Assembly (NCBI GenBank): GCA_023381615.1
Contig: JAMCQL010000024.1
Coordinates: 36,509-100,508 of the forward strand
DNA length: 64,000 bases
Origin: Bacteroidota bacterium
GTDB taxonomy: Bacteria > Bacteroidota > Ignavibacteria > Kryptoniales > JAKASW01
Reading direction: 5' to 3'
Under the pieces are notes generated by a model that saw only the letters and a program-made list of their open reading frames with translations, ran no database searches and was not told where the DNA came from. A program made the position numbers and the translations under genes. Of the stretch, positions 19,743 to 29,162 are shown one piece after another (position 1 is the first letter of the stretch; every line of letters begins with the position of its first letter).

Positions 19743-21143
19743 ATGGAAGCCGCAAAATATAGGATCATGGTGATCGACGACGACGAAGGTATCGTCTATG
19801 TGTTAAGCCAGTTGTTCAACAAAGACGGATACTCCGTTGCAACTGCGGGCGATGCTTTTTCCGGCATCGAGCAGCTTTCCAGAGAGAAGCCTTCTTTGGT
19901 TTTCATGGATATCAACATGCCGGGAATGAACGGCTTAGATACATTGAAGGAGTTGAAGAGTAAATATCCGTCTTTGCCAGTCATTATGATAACAGGGTAC
20001 AGCACCGTTGAAAATGCGGTGCGAGCTATGCAGTTTGGCGCGTTCGATTATCTAACGAAGCCTCTTGATGTCCAACAAGTCAGGAGAGTAACTTCAGCGG
20101 CAATCGCGAGGCTGGAAGGGATTAAGCAAACAAACAATTCTGCCGACACATTTAAGGCTGAATTTACTGATAAGTATGAGCTCGTCGGGAAGAGTCCGCA
20201 GATGCAGGAGATTTACAAACTTATCGGGTCAATCTCGACCACGCCCAACCTTACTCCTGTACTCCTTTTGGGAGAGAGCGGTACCGGAAAAGAACTTGCA
20301 GCGAGAGCGATACACAACTATGGTCCGGAATCAAATGAACCTTTTGTTGCCGTGAACTGCACCGCAGTGCCGGAAACGTTGCTTGAGTCCGAACTCTTCG
20401 GCTATGATAAGGGGGCATTCACCGGGGCAAACGAAAGAAAGTTGGGAAAGTTTGAAGTTGCTAATAATGGAACAATCTTCTTGGATGAAATTGCCGATCT
20501 TCCGTTTTTGCTTCAACAAAAACTTCTCAGGGTGCTTCAAGAGCGCGAATTCGAACGACTCGGCGGAAACGAAGCGCTTCACGTCGGAGCAAGATTCATT
20601 GCTGCGACAAACAAAGACATTGCGGAAGAAGTGAGAAATGGAAATTTCCGAAAGGACTTGTTTTACAGACTCAATGTCATGATGATCCATTTGCCGCCTT
20701 TGAGAGAAAGAGGAGAGGATATACCGATTCTTGCGAATTACTTCTTGAGTAAATATTCGCGGCGTTTAAGAAAAAACATAACCAGCTTTTCCGACGCAGC
20801 GCTTCAAAATCTTTCCCGATATCCCTACCCCGGTAACGTTCGCGAGCTGGAGAATATTGTGGAGCGAGCGGTCATCTTGGCAAAAGGAGAAGTGATCGCA
20901 CCCGATGTCCTGGGAGAAGTCGCGGACTTAGTTCCGACAACAAGCGCAACTTTTAGAATGAGTAATTTTGCAGAAGCGCGCAAAAATGCCATTGATAATT
21001 TTGAAAAAGACTTTGTGCTTAAAACGCTCCGGGAAAATCGAGGCAGCATCGCTGCGGCAGCGCGAGCATCTGGGATGACACGTCAGAATTTTCAGAGGCT
21101 TGTCTCCAAACATAAAATCAAGGTTAACGATTTCAGAAAATAG
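19743..21143 (+). CDS. Sigma-54 dependent response regulator (NtrC family)
   Basis: 466 residues. Receiver domain (1-120) with acidic pocket DDD and the phosphoacceptor Asp in VFMDINMPG, T in MITGYS and K in LTKPL. AAA+ domain with Walker A GESGTGKE, the sigma-54 contact loop GAFTGA (about residue 224) and Walker B IFLDEI; arginine fingers in RYPYPGNVREL. C-terminal Fis-type HTH (GSIAAAARASGMTRQNFQRL). The start may be 24 nt downstream (ATG 19767). Followed by its probable kinase at 21257, and upstream of a sigma-54 promoter at 23936, its likely target. Confidence 0.95.
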   Translation: MEAAKYRIMVIDDDEGIVYVLSQLFNKDGYSVATAGDAFSGIEQLSREKPSLVFMDINMPGMNGLDTLKELKSKYPSLPVIMITGYSTVENAVRAMQFGAFDYLTKPLDVQQVRRVTSAAIARLEGIKQTNNSADTFKAEFTDKYELVGKSPQMQEIYKLIGSISTTPNLTPVLLLGESGTGKELAARAIHNYGPESNEPFVAVNCTAVPETLLESELFGYDKGAFTGANERKLGKFEVANNGTIFLDEIADLPFLLQQKLLRVLQEREFERLGGNEALHVGARFIAATNKDIAEEVRNGNFRKDLFYRLNVMMIHLPPLRERGEDIPILANYFLSKYSRRLRKNITSFSDAALQNLSRYPYPGNVRELENIVERAVILAKGEVIAPDVLGEVADLVPTTSATFRMSNFAEARKNAIDNFEKDFVLKTLRENRGSIAAAARASGMTRQNFQRLVSKHKIKVNDFRK

Positions 21144-21256
21144 CAGAAGCTGAACCGACTGTTGACTTGTCTCCTCTCGCAAACCAAGCTGTATGCGGAT
21201 GCGAGGCTAACAAGCCTTAGAAGACCGCAGCGCTTTGGAAACCATCAACAGATAAG

Positions 21257-23773
21257 ATGATAAATTTCAATAGACTTTTTCCCTGGCTTTCGATCAGGAC
21301 AAAATTAATTGTCGCCTTTGCGGGTTTGTCTATTATTCCCATTGCTGCGGTAGGTGTTTTCGCCATCATATCCAACGTCGACAGCTTGATCCTGACTGCT
21401 AAGAAAGATTTGAACAATAATGTTCAAATCGTTCGGCAAAGAGCCGGAAATTTTTTGAGCGGCGTTGAGACAGACATGAGATTTTTGGAGAACTCATACC
21501 CCGTCGATCACCTTGCCGGCGAACTCACAAACCATAGGATCCCGAAGGGAAACAGTGAATTGGATCTTCTTGAGTCTGAGTTTCTCGACTTTGTCAAAAC
21601 CAAGAAGATCTATTACAGGGTAAGGATTGTCAATGACGAAGGAGCAGAAGTCGTTCGTGTGGAATCAACTTCCGGAATTCCTGACTCAGACAACTTTAGC
21701 ATAGTTCCCAAAGACGGACTGAGTCATGTGAAGGAATTCTTCTATTTTCTTATGGCCCAGCCCCTTAAGAATGGTCAAATTGCCTTTTCGCCAGTCGAGC
21801 TTATGAGAAGAGATGGTAAGAGGGTTGCTGTTATAAGTTTCGCCACGCCTTTGTACAGCAAGACTAAAATGGTGGGAATCTTAATAGCGGATGTTTTTGC
21901 GAAAGATTTATTTCAGGTCATGGAGCCGGAAGCGGGAACAAAATTTGGTCAGGAAATCCTCCTTGTCAGCGGTGAGGGCCATTACCTTTATGACTCGAGA
22001 CAGAAAAAGAATTGGGACAAGCTTTTTGTCTTGATGAGAGACAATATCAAGAAGGAGTATCCGAGCCGTATTTCCTCGGAGATGTTGTCTGGACGAACAG
22101 GTATAGTTGCATCGGGCATAGACAAAGTTGTTTCATACGCACCGCTCTTTCCGGAAGAAGCCGGTATGAAAGGACAGAAACTCGGTTCAAATCTCACGAT
22201 ACCGTTGTTTGTTATCGAAGCCATCCCGAAAGAAATTTTGATGAAGCCGGTTTATTCTTTTGCCTTTGCTTTTGCGGGTGCGATCGTCGGCTTTCTTGTC
22301 TTGTCGGTTACGCTTGGCTTATTTGCGACTGAGCAATTTACAAGACCGATCGCCGAGATGAGGAAGGGAGCGGAGATAATTTCAGGCGGAAATTATGAGC
22401 ACAGGCTTCGGATTGAAACTCGTGACGAAATAGAGAAACTTGCCGACCAGTTCAATGCGATGGCAGCCGCACTTTCAGCACGTGATAAAGAACTGCAGAA
22501 CCACAAAGCCAGTCTTGAGAGAAGTGTAGCTCAGCGAACGAGAGAGCTATTCGAGGAAAAGTCAAAACTGCAGACGATACTTGACAATGTTCCAAGCGCT
22601 CTCCTTGTTCTTGACCGACAGCTGAAAATACAAACGGTCAGCGCGGCATTCGGGAAGGTAACAGGTTTTCAATCCGAAGAAGTGATCGGCAAAGATTGCC
22701 GCGATTTGTTTTGCGGTGCGGGTCTCTGTCATTCATGCATCAGCCAGAGCGTGATTCAATCCGGCAAAGCCGAGGGGCATCTCGACCAAGTTGTCAATGC
22801 AAACGGTACCGACAGATATCTTGAGCACTTGGCAGTGCCCATGGAAAAGGACGGTAAGGTAAGCGCGATACTGGAAATTGTTACGGATGTTACAAAGAGA
22901 AAAAGGCTTGAACAGCATTTGATCAAAACCGAAAAGTTGGCAGCTATGGGTGAGCTTACGGCATTTATCGCGCATGAATTCAGAAATTCGCTTACTTCCA
23001 TAAAGATGATACTTCAACTATTCAGCGAGTCGGAAGAGCTTGACCGTTCTAAGAAGGAGTCTTTGACGGTAGCGTTGAATTCTACATACAGGATGGAATC
23101 GACAGTAACAGAATTGTTGGGTTTTGCTCGACCGACACTTATGGATTTCAAAACGACTTCGGTTAACGAAGTTGTCGACGAGAGTATCGCTTTTGTGCGC
23201 CTGCGAGCCAATAAAGCTAAGGTTGCCATAAGCAAAGGCCTCAGTTCATCGCTGCCTGTACTGTCTCTTGATGTCGTTCATTTGCGAGAAACCATGGTGA
23301 ACATTCTTCTAAACGCTGTTCAAGCGATTGAAAATCGCAATTTCTCGTTTTCTTCCAAAACAAAGAACAGCCAAGGCGATTCAGTGATCACGGTTACGAC
23401 CAAAAAGATAAGGCTCAGGAAAACGCTTCGGGATTATTTATATGTAGAGTTTGGTGAATCTCTTGGAGAAAGCCCAGTCGATTTGTCCGAAGGATCCTGC
23501 GGACAGGAAATTGTTCTGGAAAAAGGAGCTGAGTGTATAGAGATAGAAATTGGGGATACTGGGCCAGGCATTGAGAAGACAAACCTTTCTCGGATATTCG
23601 ATCCGTTTTTTACAACAAAGCCCAACGGCACCGGGCTAGGTCTTTCAATGGCGAAACGCGTCGTTAATGGCCACGGGGGAATAATAACCGTGGACAGTAA
23701 ACTTGGCATCGGCACTACATTCAGGATCATCATTCCTCTTACCCATGCCACGCTTGCAGCTGTCGTAACGTAA
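21257..23773 (+). CDS. Membrane sensor histidine kinase with PAS domain
   Basis: 838 residues. Helix 1 near 13-37, a ~290-residue periplasmic sensor region of Cache type, helix 2 near 331-357 (AFAFAGAIVGFLVLSVTLGLF), HAMP domain (TRPIAEMRKGAEIISGGNY), coiled coil, PAS domain (~435-550), HisKA with the H-box IAHEFRNSLTS, and ATPase domain with NILLNAVQAI, GDTGPGI and GTGLGLS. The PAS domain holds four closely spaced cysteines, DCRDLFCGAGLCHSC, able in principle to bind a metal or Fe-S ligand. Pairs by position with the NtrC-type regulator upstream; a dyad and sigma-54 promoter follow. Confidence 0.93.
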   Translation: MINFNRLFPWLSIRTKLIVAFAGLSIIPIAAVGVFAIISNVDSLILTAKKDLNNNVQIVRQRAGNFLSGVETDMRFLENSYPVDHLAGELTNHRIPKGNSELDLLESEFLDFVKTKKIYYRVRIVNDEGAEVVRVESTSGIPDSDNFSIVPKDGLSHVKEFFYFLMAQPLKNGQIAFSPVELMRRDGKRVAVISFATPLYSKTKMVGILIADVFAKDLFQVMEPEAGTKFGQEILLVSGEGHYLYDSRQKKNWDKLFVLMRDNIKKEYPSRISSEMLSGRTGIVASGIDKVVSYAPLFPEEAGMKGQKLGSNLTIPLFVIEAIPKEILMKPVYSFAFAFAGAIVGFLVLSVTLGLFATEQFTRPIAEMRKGAEIISGGNYEHRLRIETRDEIEKLADQFNAMAAALSARDKELQNHKASLERSVAQRTRELFEEKSKLQTILDNVPSALLVLDRQLKIQTVSAAFGKVTGFQSEEVIGKDCRDLFCGAGLCHSCISQSVIQSGKAEGHLDQVVNANGTDRYLEHLAVPMEKDGKVSAILEIVTDVTKRKRLEQHLIKTEKLAAMGELTAFIAHEFRNSLTSIKMILQLFSESEELDRSKKESLTVALNSTYRMESTVTELLGFARPTLMDFKTTSVNEVVDESIAFVRLRANKAKVAISKGLSSSLPVLSLDVVHLRETMVNILLNAVQAIENRNFSFSSKTKNSQGDSVITVTTKKIRLRKTLRDYLYVEFGESLGESPVDLSEGSCGQEIVLEKGAECIEIEIGDTGPGIEKTNLSRIFDPFFTTKPNGTGLGLSMAKRVVNGHGGIITVDSKLGIGTTFRIIIPLTHATLAAVVT

Positions 23774-23784
23774 AATAGACCTTT

Positions 23785-23817
23785 ACGTGACCATCACCTT
23801 TCAGGTGACAGTCACGT
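23785..23817. promoter_or_regulatory. 33-bp dyad, candidate activator binding site (UAS)
   Basis: ACGTGAC-N3-CACCT-TTC-AGGTG-N3-GTCACGT: both arms match perfectly with symmetric 3-nt gaps. It is centred ~135 bp upstream of the -24 element at 23937, the usual distance for NtrC-type enhancers. It also lies 12 nt after the kinase stop but lacks a T-run, so a terminator is less likely. Confidence 0.6.
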
Positions 23818-23935
23818 CTGGTCCAAGTGACAGATTTGCTTTACGTCAAGCAAGCAATGCTTGTCGGTGCTGGATAAGTCCTGATTAGAATCAGCCAAAC
23901 TTTAAAAATCTGCCTGTTTATTCAGCCAGACTTGG

Positions 23936-23950
23936 CGGCACACTGTTTGC
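23936..23950 (+). promoter_or_regulatory. Sigma-54 promoter
   Basis: CGGCACACTGTTTGC against the consensus TGGCAC-N5-TTGC: -24 GG at 23937-23938 and -12 GC at 23949-23950 with correct spacing. It lies 27 nt before the receiver gene at 23978; only 45 nt separates that gene from the cytochrome operon, so one promoter may drive all of them. Confidence 0.7.
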
Positions 23951-23977
23951 CTCTTTCAGGTTGAATGTATTTCTATT

Positions 23978-24370
23978 ATGGCACATCGGCCTAAAGTTTT
24001 AGTTTTGGATGACGACAGAAACATCCTCCTCGCGTTTCAAGATTTCTTGAAGGAAGAGGGTTGTGCTATGGTGGCGGCTTCTGCTGCAAAGGAAGCGCTA
24101 TCCAGAATGGAAAAAGAAAAATTTGATCTTCTTATAACAGATCTAAGACTCAACTTGGAATCAGGAGTGACCTTTCTTATCCACGCAAAAAGATTGCAAC
24201 CGAGCACACCGCTCATCGTGATAACGGGTTATCCGGATACAGTAAGCGAAGCTGAGTTAAAGGCTTATGGGGCGGATTATCTGATGTTGAAGCCGCTGGA
24301 ACTCAAAGAGCTACAGCGAATAGTTCGCGCCTGTTTACACGACAATCCATCCAAAGAGCTTAACAATTGA
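23978..24370 (+). CDS. Single-domain response regulator
   Basis: 130 residues, receiver only. LVLDDDRNILLAF, phosphoacceptor Asp in LLITDLRLN, T in VITGYP and K in MLKPLEL. No output domain; such proteins relay phosphate or titrate a kinase. It begins the presumed sigma-54 transcript and is followed 45 nt later by the porin-cytochrome gene. Confidence 0.92.
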   Translation: MAHRPKVLVLDDDRNILLAFQDFLKEEGCAMVAASAAKEALSRMEKEKFDLLITDLRLNLESGVTFLIHAKRLQPSTPLIVITGYPDTVSEAELKAYGADYLMLKPLELKELQRIVRACLHDNPSKELNN

Positions 24371-24415
24371 CATTCTCATGAACACTTACAAAAACAAAAC
24401 ATGCTGGAGGTAATC

Positions 24416-25783
24416 ATGGATCACACGGCAACCAAGAAAACGTTAGCCAGAAAAAGCGGACCAAAAATTTCGTTCGTCTTAGCTTTGATGGGGGCTATCG
24501 TGATTTTCTCGAGTTCAAAAGGGTATTCAATTCCGAGTTATGCGCGTCAGACGGGTTTGGCATGCAGCGCTTGTCACTACAATTTTCCCCAGCTTACCCC
24601 GTTTGGCAGACTTTTCAAACTAAACGGCTATACCATGGTAGGATCACCGACTTTGGTATCTACACACGATGAAGAAAAAGATATGCAGATACTCAGCAGC
24701 TTTCCTTTGTCGGCGATGGTGATGACTTCATTCAGTCAGGTGACGAAGGCGACGCCCGGAGCAGATGCAAGTGCGACAATGTTCCCACAGCAGTTAAGCC
24801 TCTTCGTGTCCGGCGAGTTAACTCCAAAGTTAGGTTCTTATATTCAGCTCACCTACGATCCGACTTCCGGGACAATCGGTATGGACATGGCTGAGTTTCG
24901 ATATGCAAATCACACTATGCTCGGCTCGAAAGACTTGCTCTACGGATTAACACTGAACAACAACCCAACGATGCAGGATGTTTGGAACACGACACCGGCA
25001 TGGGGGTTCCCGTATGTATCCTCGTCTTCAGCACCCGGACCGAGCTGGACTCCAATCCTTGCCAATACCATGTCGGGCAATGTTGTGGGGCTTGGTGCTT
25101 ATGCTCTGTATGACAACCTCGTCTATGCCGAGGTTAGCGCTTATCATTCTGCGATCCAAGGCTTGTCTTATCCGGCAGATTCGACATGGACGAACAACAT
25201 AAAGGGAGTATCTCCTTATTGGCGTTTGGCATTGCAGGTCAATTCGGGAAGTCAATACTTAGAGGTTGGAACATTCGGACTTGCATCGAATATGTTTCCT
25301 GCAGGAATCTCAGGACCGTACAACAAGTACACGGACATCGGAGTTGACGCCCAGTATGAGAAATCGCTCGGCGGCGGCGAATTAGTTGCCCACGCGAGCT
25401 ACATAACCGAGAAGCAGAATCTTGATGCGACATTTGCATCCGGCGGTTCGGCATCCAACAGCTTAACACTCAACAGTTTGAAAGTTGACGCTAACTACAA
25501 TTTCCCCTCAATGTTTGCTTTGGCTGTGGGATATTTCTCAACGACCGGCACCAGCGACGCGATTTTCTACGCACCCGCTCCGGTTTCGGGGAGTGCAACA
25601 GGCTCACCGAGCAGCAGCGGCGTGACGGGGCAAATTTCATTTATTCCCTGGCTGAACACTCAGATCGCATTGCAGTATGTTGCCTACTCAAAGTTTAACG
25701 GCGGTTCGACAAACTACGATGGCTCCGGGAGAAACGCTTCGGACAACAATACACTTTATTTAGTTACATGGTTAGCATTCTAA
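24416..25783 (+). CDS. Cyc2-like outer-membrane monoheme porin-cytochrome
   Basis: 455 residues from ATG 24416 (CTGGAGG ribosome site). Signal peptide with hydrophobic core VLALMGAIVIF, then the heme motif in YARQTGLACSACHYN (CSACH, about residues 50-54), FPQLTPFGRLFKLNGY, and ~380 residues of alternating strands with aromatic girdle residues, ending in YLVTWLAF with a terminal Phe as in outer-membrane barrels. The short N-terminal heme segment of the form ARQxGxxCxxCH...LxxFGxxFKxxGY plus barrel is the plan of Cyc2 iron oxidases; family membership is from my reading, not a search. Function inferred: electron transfer across the outer membrane. Heads the operon of periplasmic cytochromes and an NrfD complex. 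Confidence 0.75.
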   Translation: MDHTATKKTLARKSGPKISFVLALMGAIVIFSSSKGYSIPSYARQTGLACSACHYNFPQLTPFGRLFKLNGYTMVGSPTLVSTHDEEKDMQILSSFPLSAMVMTSFSQVTKATPGADASATMFPQQLSLFVSGELTPKLGSYIQLTYDPTSGTIGMDMAEFRYANHTMLGSKDLLYGLTLNNNPTMQDVWNTTPAWGFPYVSSSSAPGPSWTPILANTMSGNVVGLGAYALYDNLVYAEVSAYHSAIQGLSYPADSTWTNNIKGVSPYWRLALQVNSGSQYLEVGTFGLASNMFPAGISGPYNKYTDIGVDAQYEKSLGGGELVAHASYITEKQNLDATFASGGSASNSLTLNSLKVDANYNFPSMFALAVGYFSTTGTSDAIFYAPAPVSGSATGSPSSSGVTGQISFIPWLNTQIALQYVAYSKFNGGSTNYDGSGRNASDNNTLYLVTWLAF

Positions 25784-25797
25784 AAAGGAAGACTACG

Positions 25798-26265
25798 ATG
25801 AAAAAAACTATTCTCGCAGCGATTTCGCTCGCAGCAATTATTTTCTTCATGATGGGCTTCGAGAAAGTCGACAGCACTTCTTTGCCGAAGGGTGAGAAGA
25901 CGGCATATTCTCAGAAAGAGAAAAAGTCCGCTGTTGACAATGGTATCGGCCCAATCAAAGAAGTGAAATTAGGACCGATAGATCAGAGCATGGTTGATAA
26001 TGGCAATGCAATATTCTATTCAAAGTGCTACTTGTGCCATGACGTGGACCAGACAAAGTTGGCGCCGCCGCTTCGGGGTGTCGCGAAAAAGCTCTCTCCT
26101 GCCTTTATCATGAACTATCTGCTTAACACCGCTGAAATGCAGAAGAAAGATCCTATAATAAAAGCACTGCTTAAGGAATACTCGAATGTTCCTAAGATGC
26201 CCGACCAGCAGCTCACAAAAGAGCAGGCGCGTGAGGTGCTTGAGTTCCTGAGAACTATTGAATAG
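25798..26265 (+). CDS. Periplasmic monoheme c-type cytochrome
   Basis: 155 residues from ATG 25798 with AAAAAGGAAG before it. Signal peptide TILAAISLAAIIFFMMG, one CYLCH heme site near residue 80, and the Met ligand region VPKMPDQQLT near the C-terminus, so a class I cytochrome c. 14 nt after the porin-cytochrome. Position suggests it passes electrons between the outer-membrane protein and the membrane complex encoded downstream. Confidence 0.9.
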   Translation: MKKTILAAISLAAIIFFMMGFEKVDSTSLPKGEKTAYSQKEKKSAVDNGIGPIKEVKLGPIDQSMVDNGNAIFYSKCYLCHDVDQTKLAPPLRGVAKKLSPAFIMNYLLNTAEMQKKDPIIKALLKEYSNVPKMPDQQLTKEQAREVLEFLRTIE

Positions 26266-26282
26266 CTGAATATTAATCCGAC

Positions 26283-26312
26283 GCTCCCGCTCTCTTTTGC
26301 CGAGCGGGGGCG
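26283..26312 (+). promoter_or_regulatory. Intra-operon hairpin
   Basis: GCTCCCGCTC ... GAGCGGGGGC, a GC-rich stem with one mismatch, between the monoheme and pentaheme cytochrome genes. Followed by a weak TTGTTTTC; may be a partial terminator or an mRNA-end stabiliser tuning the more abundant upstream products. Confidence 0.5.
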
Positions 26313-26344
26313 CCACAAATTGTTTTCTCTGTGACAGACATGCC

Positions 26345-26854
26345 ATGAAAAAATTTCTCATATTAATTGTAACAGTGATTGGCTTCGCGGCTGGTATATA
26401 TACGATGCGTGGCGCAATTGATAAACATTACGAGTTCACGCAGCCGATAGATTTCAGTCATTATGTGCACGCGTCGAAATATAAAATTCCGTGCATAGCT
26501 TGTCACCAACACGTCCTTTTCGGTGCGCGTGCAGGAATTCCAAACATAGAAATATGCGGTGCCTGCCACTCTACCCCAATGAAGAAGACACCTGGAGAAG
26601 AGCAGGTATTCGGGTATGTCAAGAGTCATAAACAAATACCGTGGTACTCGATCTACTACGTACCGGACTATGTTTACTTCTCGCATCTGAGGCATGTAGT
26701 AATTGGAAAACTGGACTGCAAACTTTGTCATGGTGATATGGCGGCGTTTACTTCACCTCCGATCACGCAATTTCTCAAAATACGAATGAGTAACTGCATC
26801 GACTGCCATCAGAAAAGGCATGCCAGCACCGACTGCTGGCAATGCCACAGATAA
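26345..26854 (+). CDS. Pentaheme c-type cytochrome, membrane-anchored (ActA-like)
   Basis: 169 residues from ATG 26345. One N-terminal helix (FLILIVTVIGFAAGIY) then five CXXCH sites: CIACH 50, CGACH 71, CKLCH 125, CIDCH 151, CWQCH 164. Distal His come from the repeated DFSHYVH and YFSHLRH motifs, as in the pentaheme ActA subunit of alternative complex III and in related cytochrome c7/NrfH-like proteins. Followed by the molybdopterin-type, ferredoxin and NrfD subunits in the order seen for such complexes. Confidence 0.9.
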   Translation: MKKFLILIVTVIGFAAGIYTMRGAIDKHYEFTQPIDFSHYVHASKYKIPCIACHQHVLFGARAGIPNIEICGACHSTPMKKTPGEEQVFGYVKSHKQIPWYSIYYVPDYVYFSHLRHVVIGKLDCKLCHGDMAAFTSPPITQFLKIRMSNCIDCHQKRHASTDCWQCHR

Positions 26855-26906
26855 TGGTTTGACGATTTTGGAAACGCCAAGACTTGCGCAAATGGAGAAA
26901 CTTTGA

Positions 26907-29096
26907 ATGCAAATAAATAGACGAGACTTTGTTAAACTTCTCGGTGGTTCACTAATCGGTTTCGCAGCAGGTGGAGTTGGTGAAGCTCTTCTTAAGATTC
27001 CTAATTCCGTTAAACCGATCTTGTATGCAGGACCTCGAGTCGAGACGTGGAAACTCACAACTTGCACGAAATGCCCGGGCGGATGCGGACTGCGCATTCG
27101 TATGATTGATGACTTTCCGATACAGGCATTCGGAAACCCGTTGTCGCCGATCAACGAGGGCGGCGTTTGTCCGATAGGGCTGACCTCAATTGAAAGTTTA
27201 TATCACCCCGATCGCCTCACATCTCCCATGAAAAAGGTGAACGGGGAATTCCAGAAGATATCGTACTCGGAAGCTTACGGAATTTTGTCGCAGGGATTAA
27301 AGCAGAACATGGGCAGTGCGAAGGATGGCAAGGCGGCCTTCGTTGCACAGACTGAATCAGATTTCATGGCGAATCTCATACGGGAATTCATGAGCGGTAT
27401 GGGCTCGGACAAGGTTGAGATCGACAACTTCTCTGCCAATTCTGCGATGCCGTATAATCGGATTACGGATGGTCGTCCTGACTTTATCAATTTTGGAACC
27501 TGCGATTTCATTTTGAATTTTGGTGCGCAGTTCACGGAGATTTCGGAGAGCCCGCTTTATTTCACGCGTGCTATAAACGAATTCAAAGCAAAGAAAAATG
27601 AGTTCATCACATTTTCTCCGAAACTTACCCCAAGCGCTTACAAAGCGAAGCGCTGGATCCCGATTGCCCCAGAGTATTATGAGGACGCGGCACTGGGAAT
27701 CTCCTACGTAATCTTGAAAGACGAAACCTACGACAAAGCTTTTGTCCAGAAGCAATTCAAAGATTTCGATGCATTTAAGGAATTGATTCTGCAAGACTAC
27801 AGTCCCGCGGCGGTCGAGAGTAGAACGGGAGTGGCTGCGGAAGATATTGTAACAATCGCCAGAAAATTTTCCGGTGCATCGTCTCCCGTCGCTTATTTTG
27901 ATGAGTCGATTCTCTATTCTTCAAACGGAATCAGAAACGCATTTGCCGTGATCGCTCTTAACGGACTCAAGGGATTTGCTGGTTACGGAAAATTGAAGGG
28001 GCAAGAACTTCCGGATTTCGAAAGTGGTAAAGAGACAGACAAGTCCAAACAAGCATGGAACAAAAACATGCTTCTCGGCGACAACGATGTCAAATTGCTA
28101 ATGCTTTACAAAAACAACTTCCTGTTCAACTCGCCGAACTCAGAGGAGCTTCGCAAGGCATTAGCGGGCATACCGCTCGTCGTCAGCTTCTCACCATTCC
28201 TCGATGAAACAAGCGAACTTGCAAACCTGATAATTCCGGACCATGATGATCTGGAAAAACTTGATGCAATTGCACTGACAGTTACCGGTAGCCCCACGAT
28301 AAGTACCCAGCAGCCGATTGTAAAGCCGTTTTACTCCACCGTTCACACCGGCGATGTTTTAGTCTCGCTTGTAGGCGATCTGAAATTATCCCCAAAGTGG
28401 GCTTACAAAAATTACGAGGATTATCTTCAGACATATCTGAAACCCGTTTACAATCACGGCAAAGGAATGCTGATGAACCAGAAGAAGCCAACCGAACTTG
28501 AAAAGAGTCTGCATCAGGCGGGATGGCAGCTGGCTTCCTATTCGAGTTTCGATGAGTTTTGGGAACAAATGCTCAGGTACGGTGGGTGGTGGGATCCTTT
28601 TCCAAAGGTCTCCGAATACAAACCTACACTCACTCTCGATAAAAATAATTTGATTGCAGACGACAATTCCGGATCACAAAATGTGGAACCAAAGGGCGAC
28701 TCTCTTCGCCTGAACATTTTTGTAAAGGACCTCGACTACAAGGGAGACATGGCACGGAATCCTGTCCTCACTGAACAGTTTGGTCTGGATTCGAATATTT
28801 ACTATGACACTTGGGTTGAAATAAATTCCGCCACTGCAACTAAACTCTCTATCAGCGACAGAAGCAAGGTGAGAATCAAAACAGCGAAGGGATCTTTTAA
28901 AGCTGTTGCCCTGCATAATCCGGCTGTAATGCTTACAAACATCGACGTTCCGTTCGGTTTAGGTCACACGGTTCAAGGAAAAACTTTCGGCATCAATCCG
29001 CTATCATATTCCGACAACGTGTTCGACGAAGCTACTGGAACGCCATCGTTTTCAGAAACAATAGCCATGATTGAAAGAGCGGGCGATGGTATCTAG
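26907..29096 (+). CDS. Tat-exported molybdopterin oxidoreductase-family catalytic-type subunit
   Basis: 729 residues. Twin-arginine signal NRRDFVKLLGG at residues 4-14. Fe-S site C53-x2-C56-x3-C60-x27-C88 (TCTKCPGGCG ... GGVCPIG), so the N-terminal 4Fe-4S cluster is intact; then the PsrA/TtrA/ActB-like fold and a C-terminal molybdopterin dinucleotide-binding domain (~600-725, GLGHTVQGKTFG). Whether Mo is bound cannot be told: ActB of alternative complex III shares this fold without Mo. Together with the next two genes it forms a CISM-type unit facing the periplasm. Confidence 0.9.
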   Translation: MQINRRDFVKLLGGSLIGFAAGGVGEALLKIPNSVKPILYAGPRVETWKLTTCTKCPGGCGLRIRMIDDFPIQAFGNPLSPINEGGVCPIGLTSIESLYHPDRLTSPMKKVNGEFQKISYSEAYGILSQGLKQNMGSAKDGKAAFVAQTESDFMANLIREFMSGMGSDKVEIDNFSANSAMPYNRITDGRPDFINFGTCDFILNFGAQFTEISESPLYFTRAINEFKAKKNEFITFSPKLTPSAYKAKRWIPIAPEYYEDAALGISYVILKDETYDKAFVQKQFKDFDAFKELILQDYSPAAVESRTGVAAEDIVTIARKFSGASSPVAYFDESILYSSNGIRNAFAVIALNGLKGFAGYGKLKGQELPDFESGKETDKSKQAWNKNMLLGDNDVKLLMLYKNNFLFNSPNSEELRKALAGIPLVVSFSPFLDETSELANLIIPDHDDLEKLDAIALTVTGSPTISTQQPIVKPFYSTVHTGDVLVSLVGDLKLSPKWAYKNYEDYLQTYLKPVYNHGKGMLMNQKKPTELEKSLHQAGWQLASYSSFDEFWEQMLRYGGWWDPFPKVSEYKPTLTLDKNNLIADDNSGSQNVEPKGDSLRLNIFVKDLDYKGDMARNPVLTEQFGLDSNIYYDTWVEINSATATKLSISDRSKVRIKTAKGSFKAVALHNPAVMLTNIDVPFGLGHTVQGKTFGINPLSYSDNVFDEATGTPSFSETIAMIERAGDGI

Positions 29097-29162
29097 GACG
29101 CATAAAACAGAAGAGTGTCAAACATTGCGAGAACCAACCTCTTCCAATATAGAGGAGTAATT

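Noticed and set aside
23785..23817. Kinase-gene terminator
   Set aside because: Strong dyad but no T-run, symmetric gaps typical of a protein site, and correct distance to a sigma-54 promoter.
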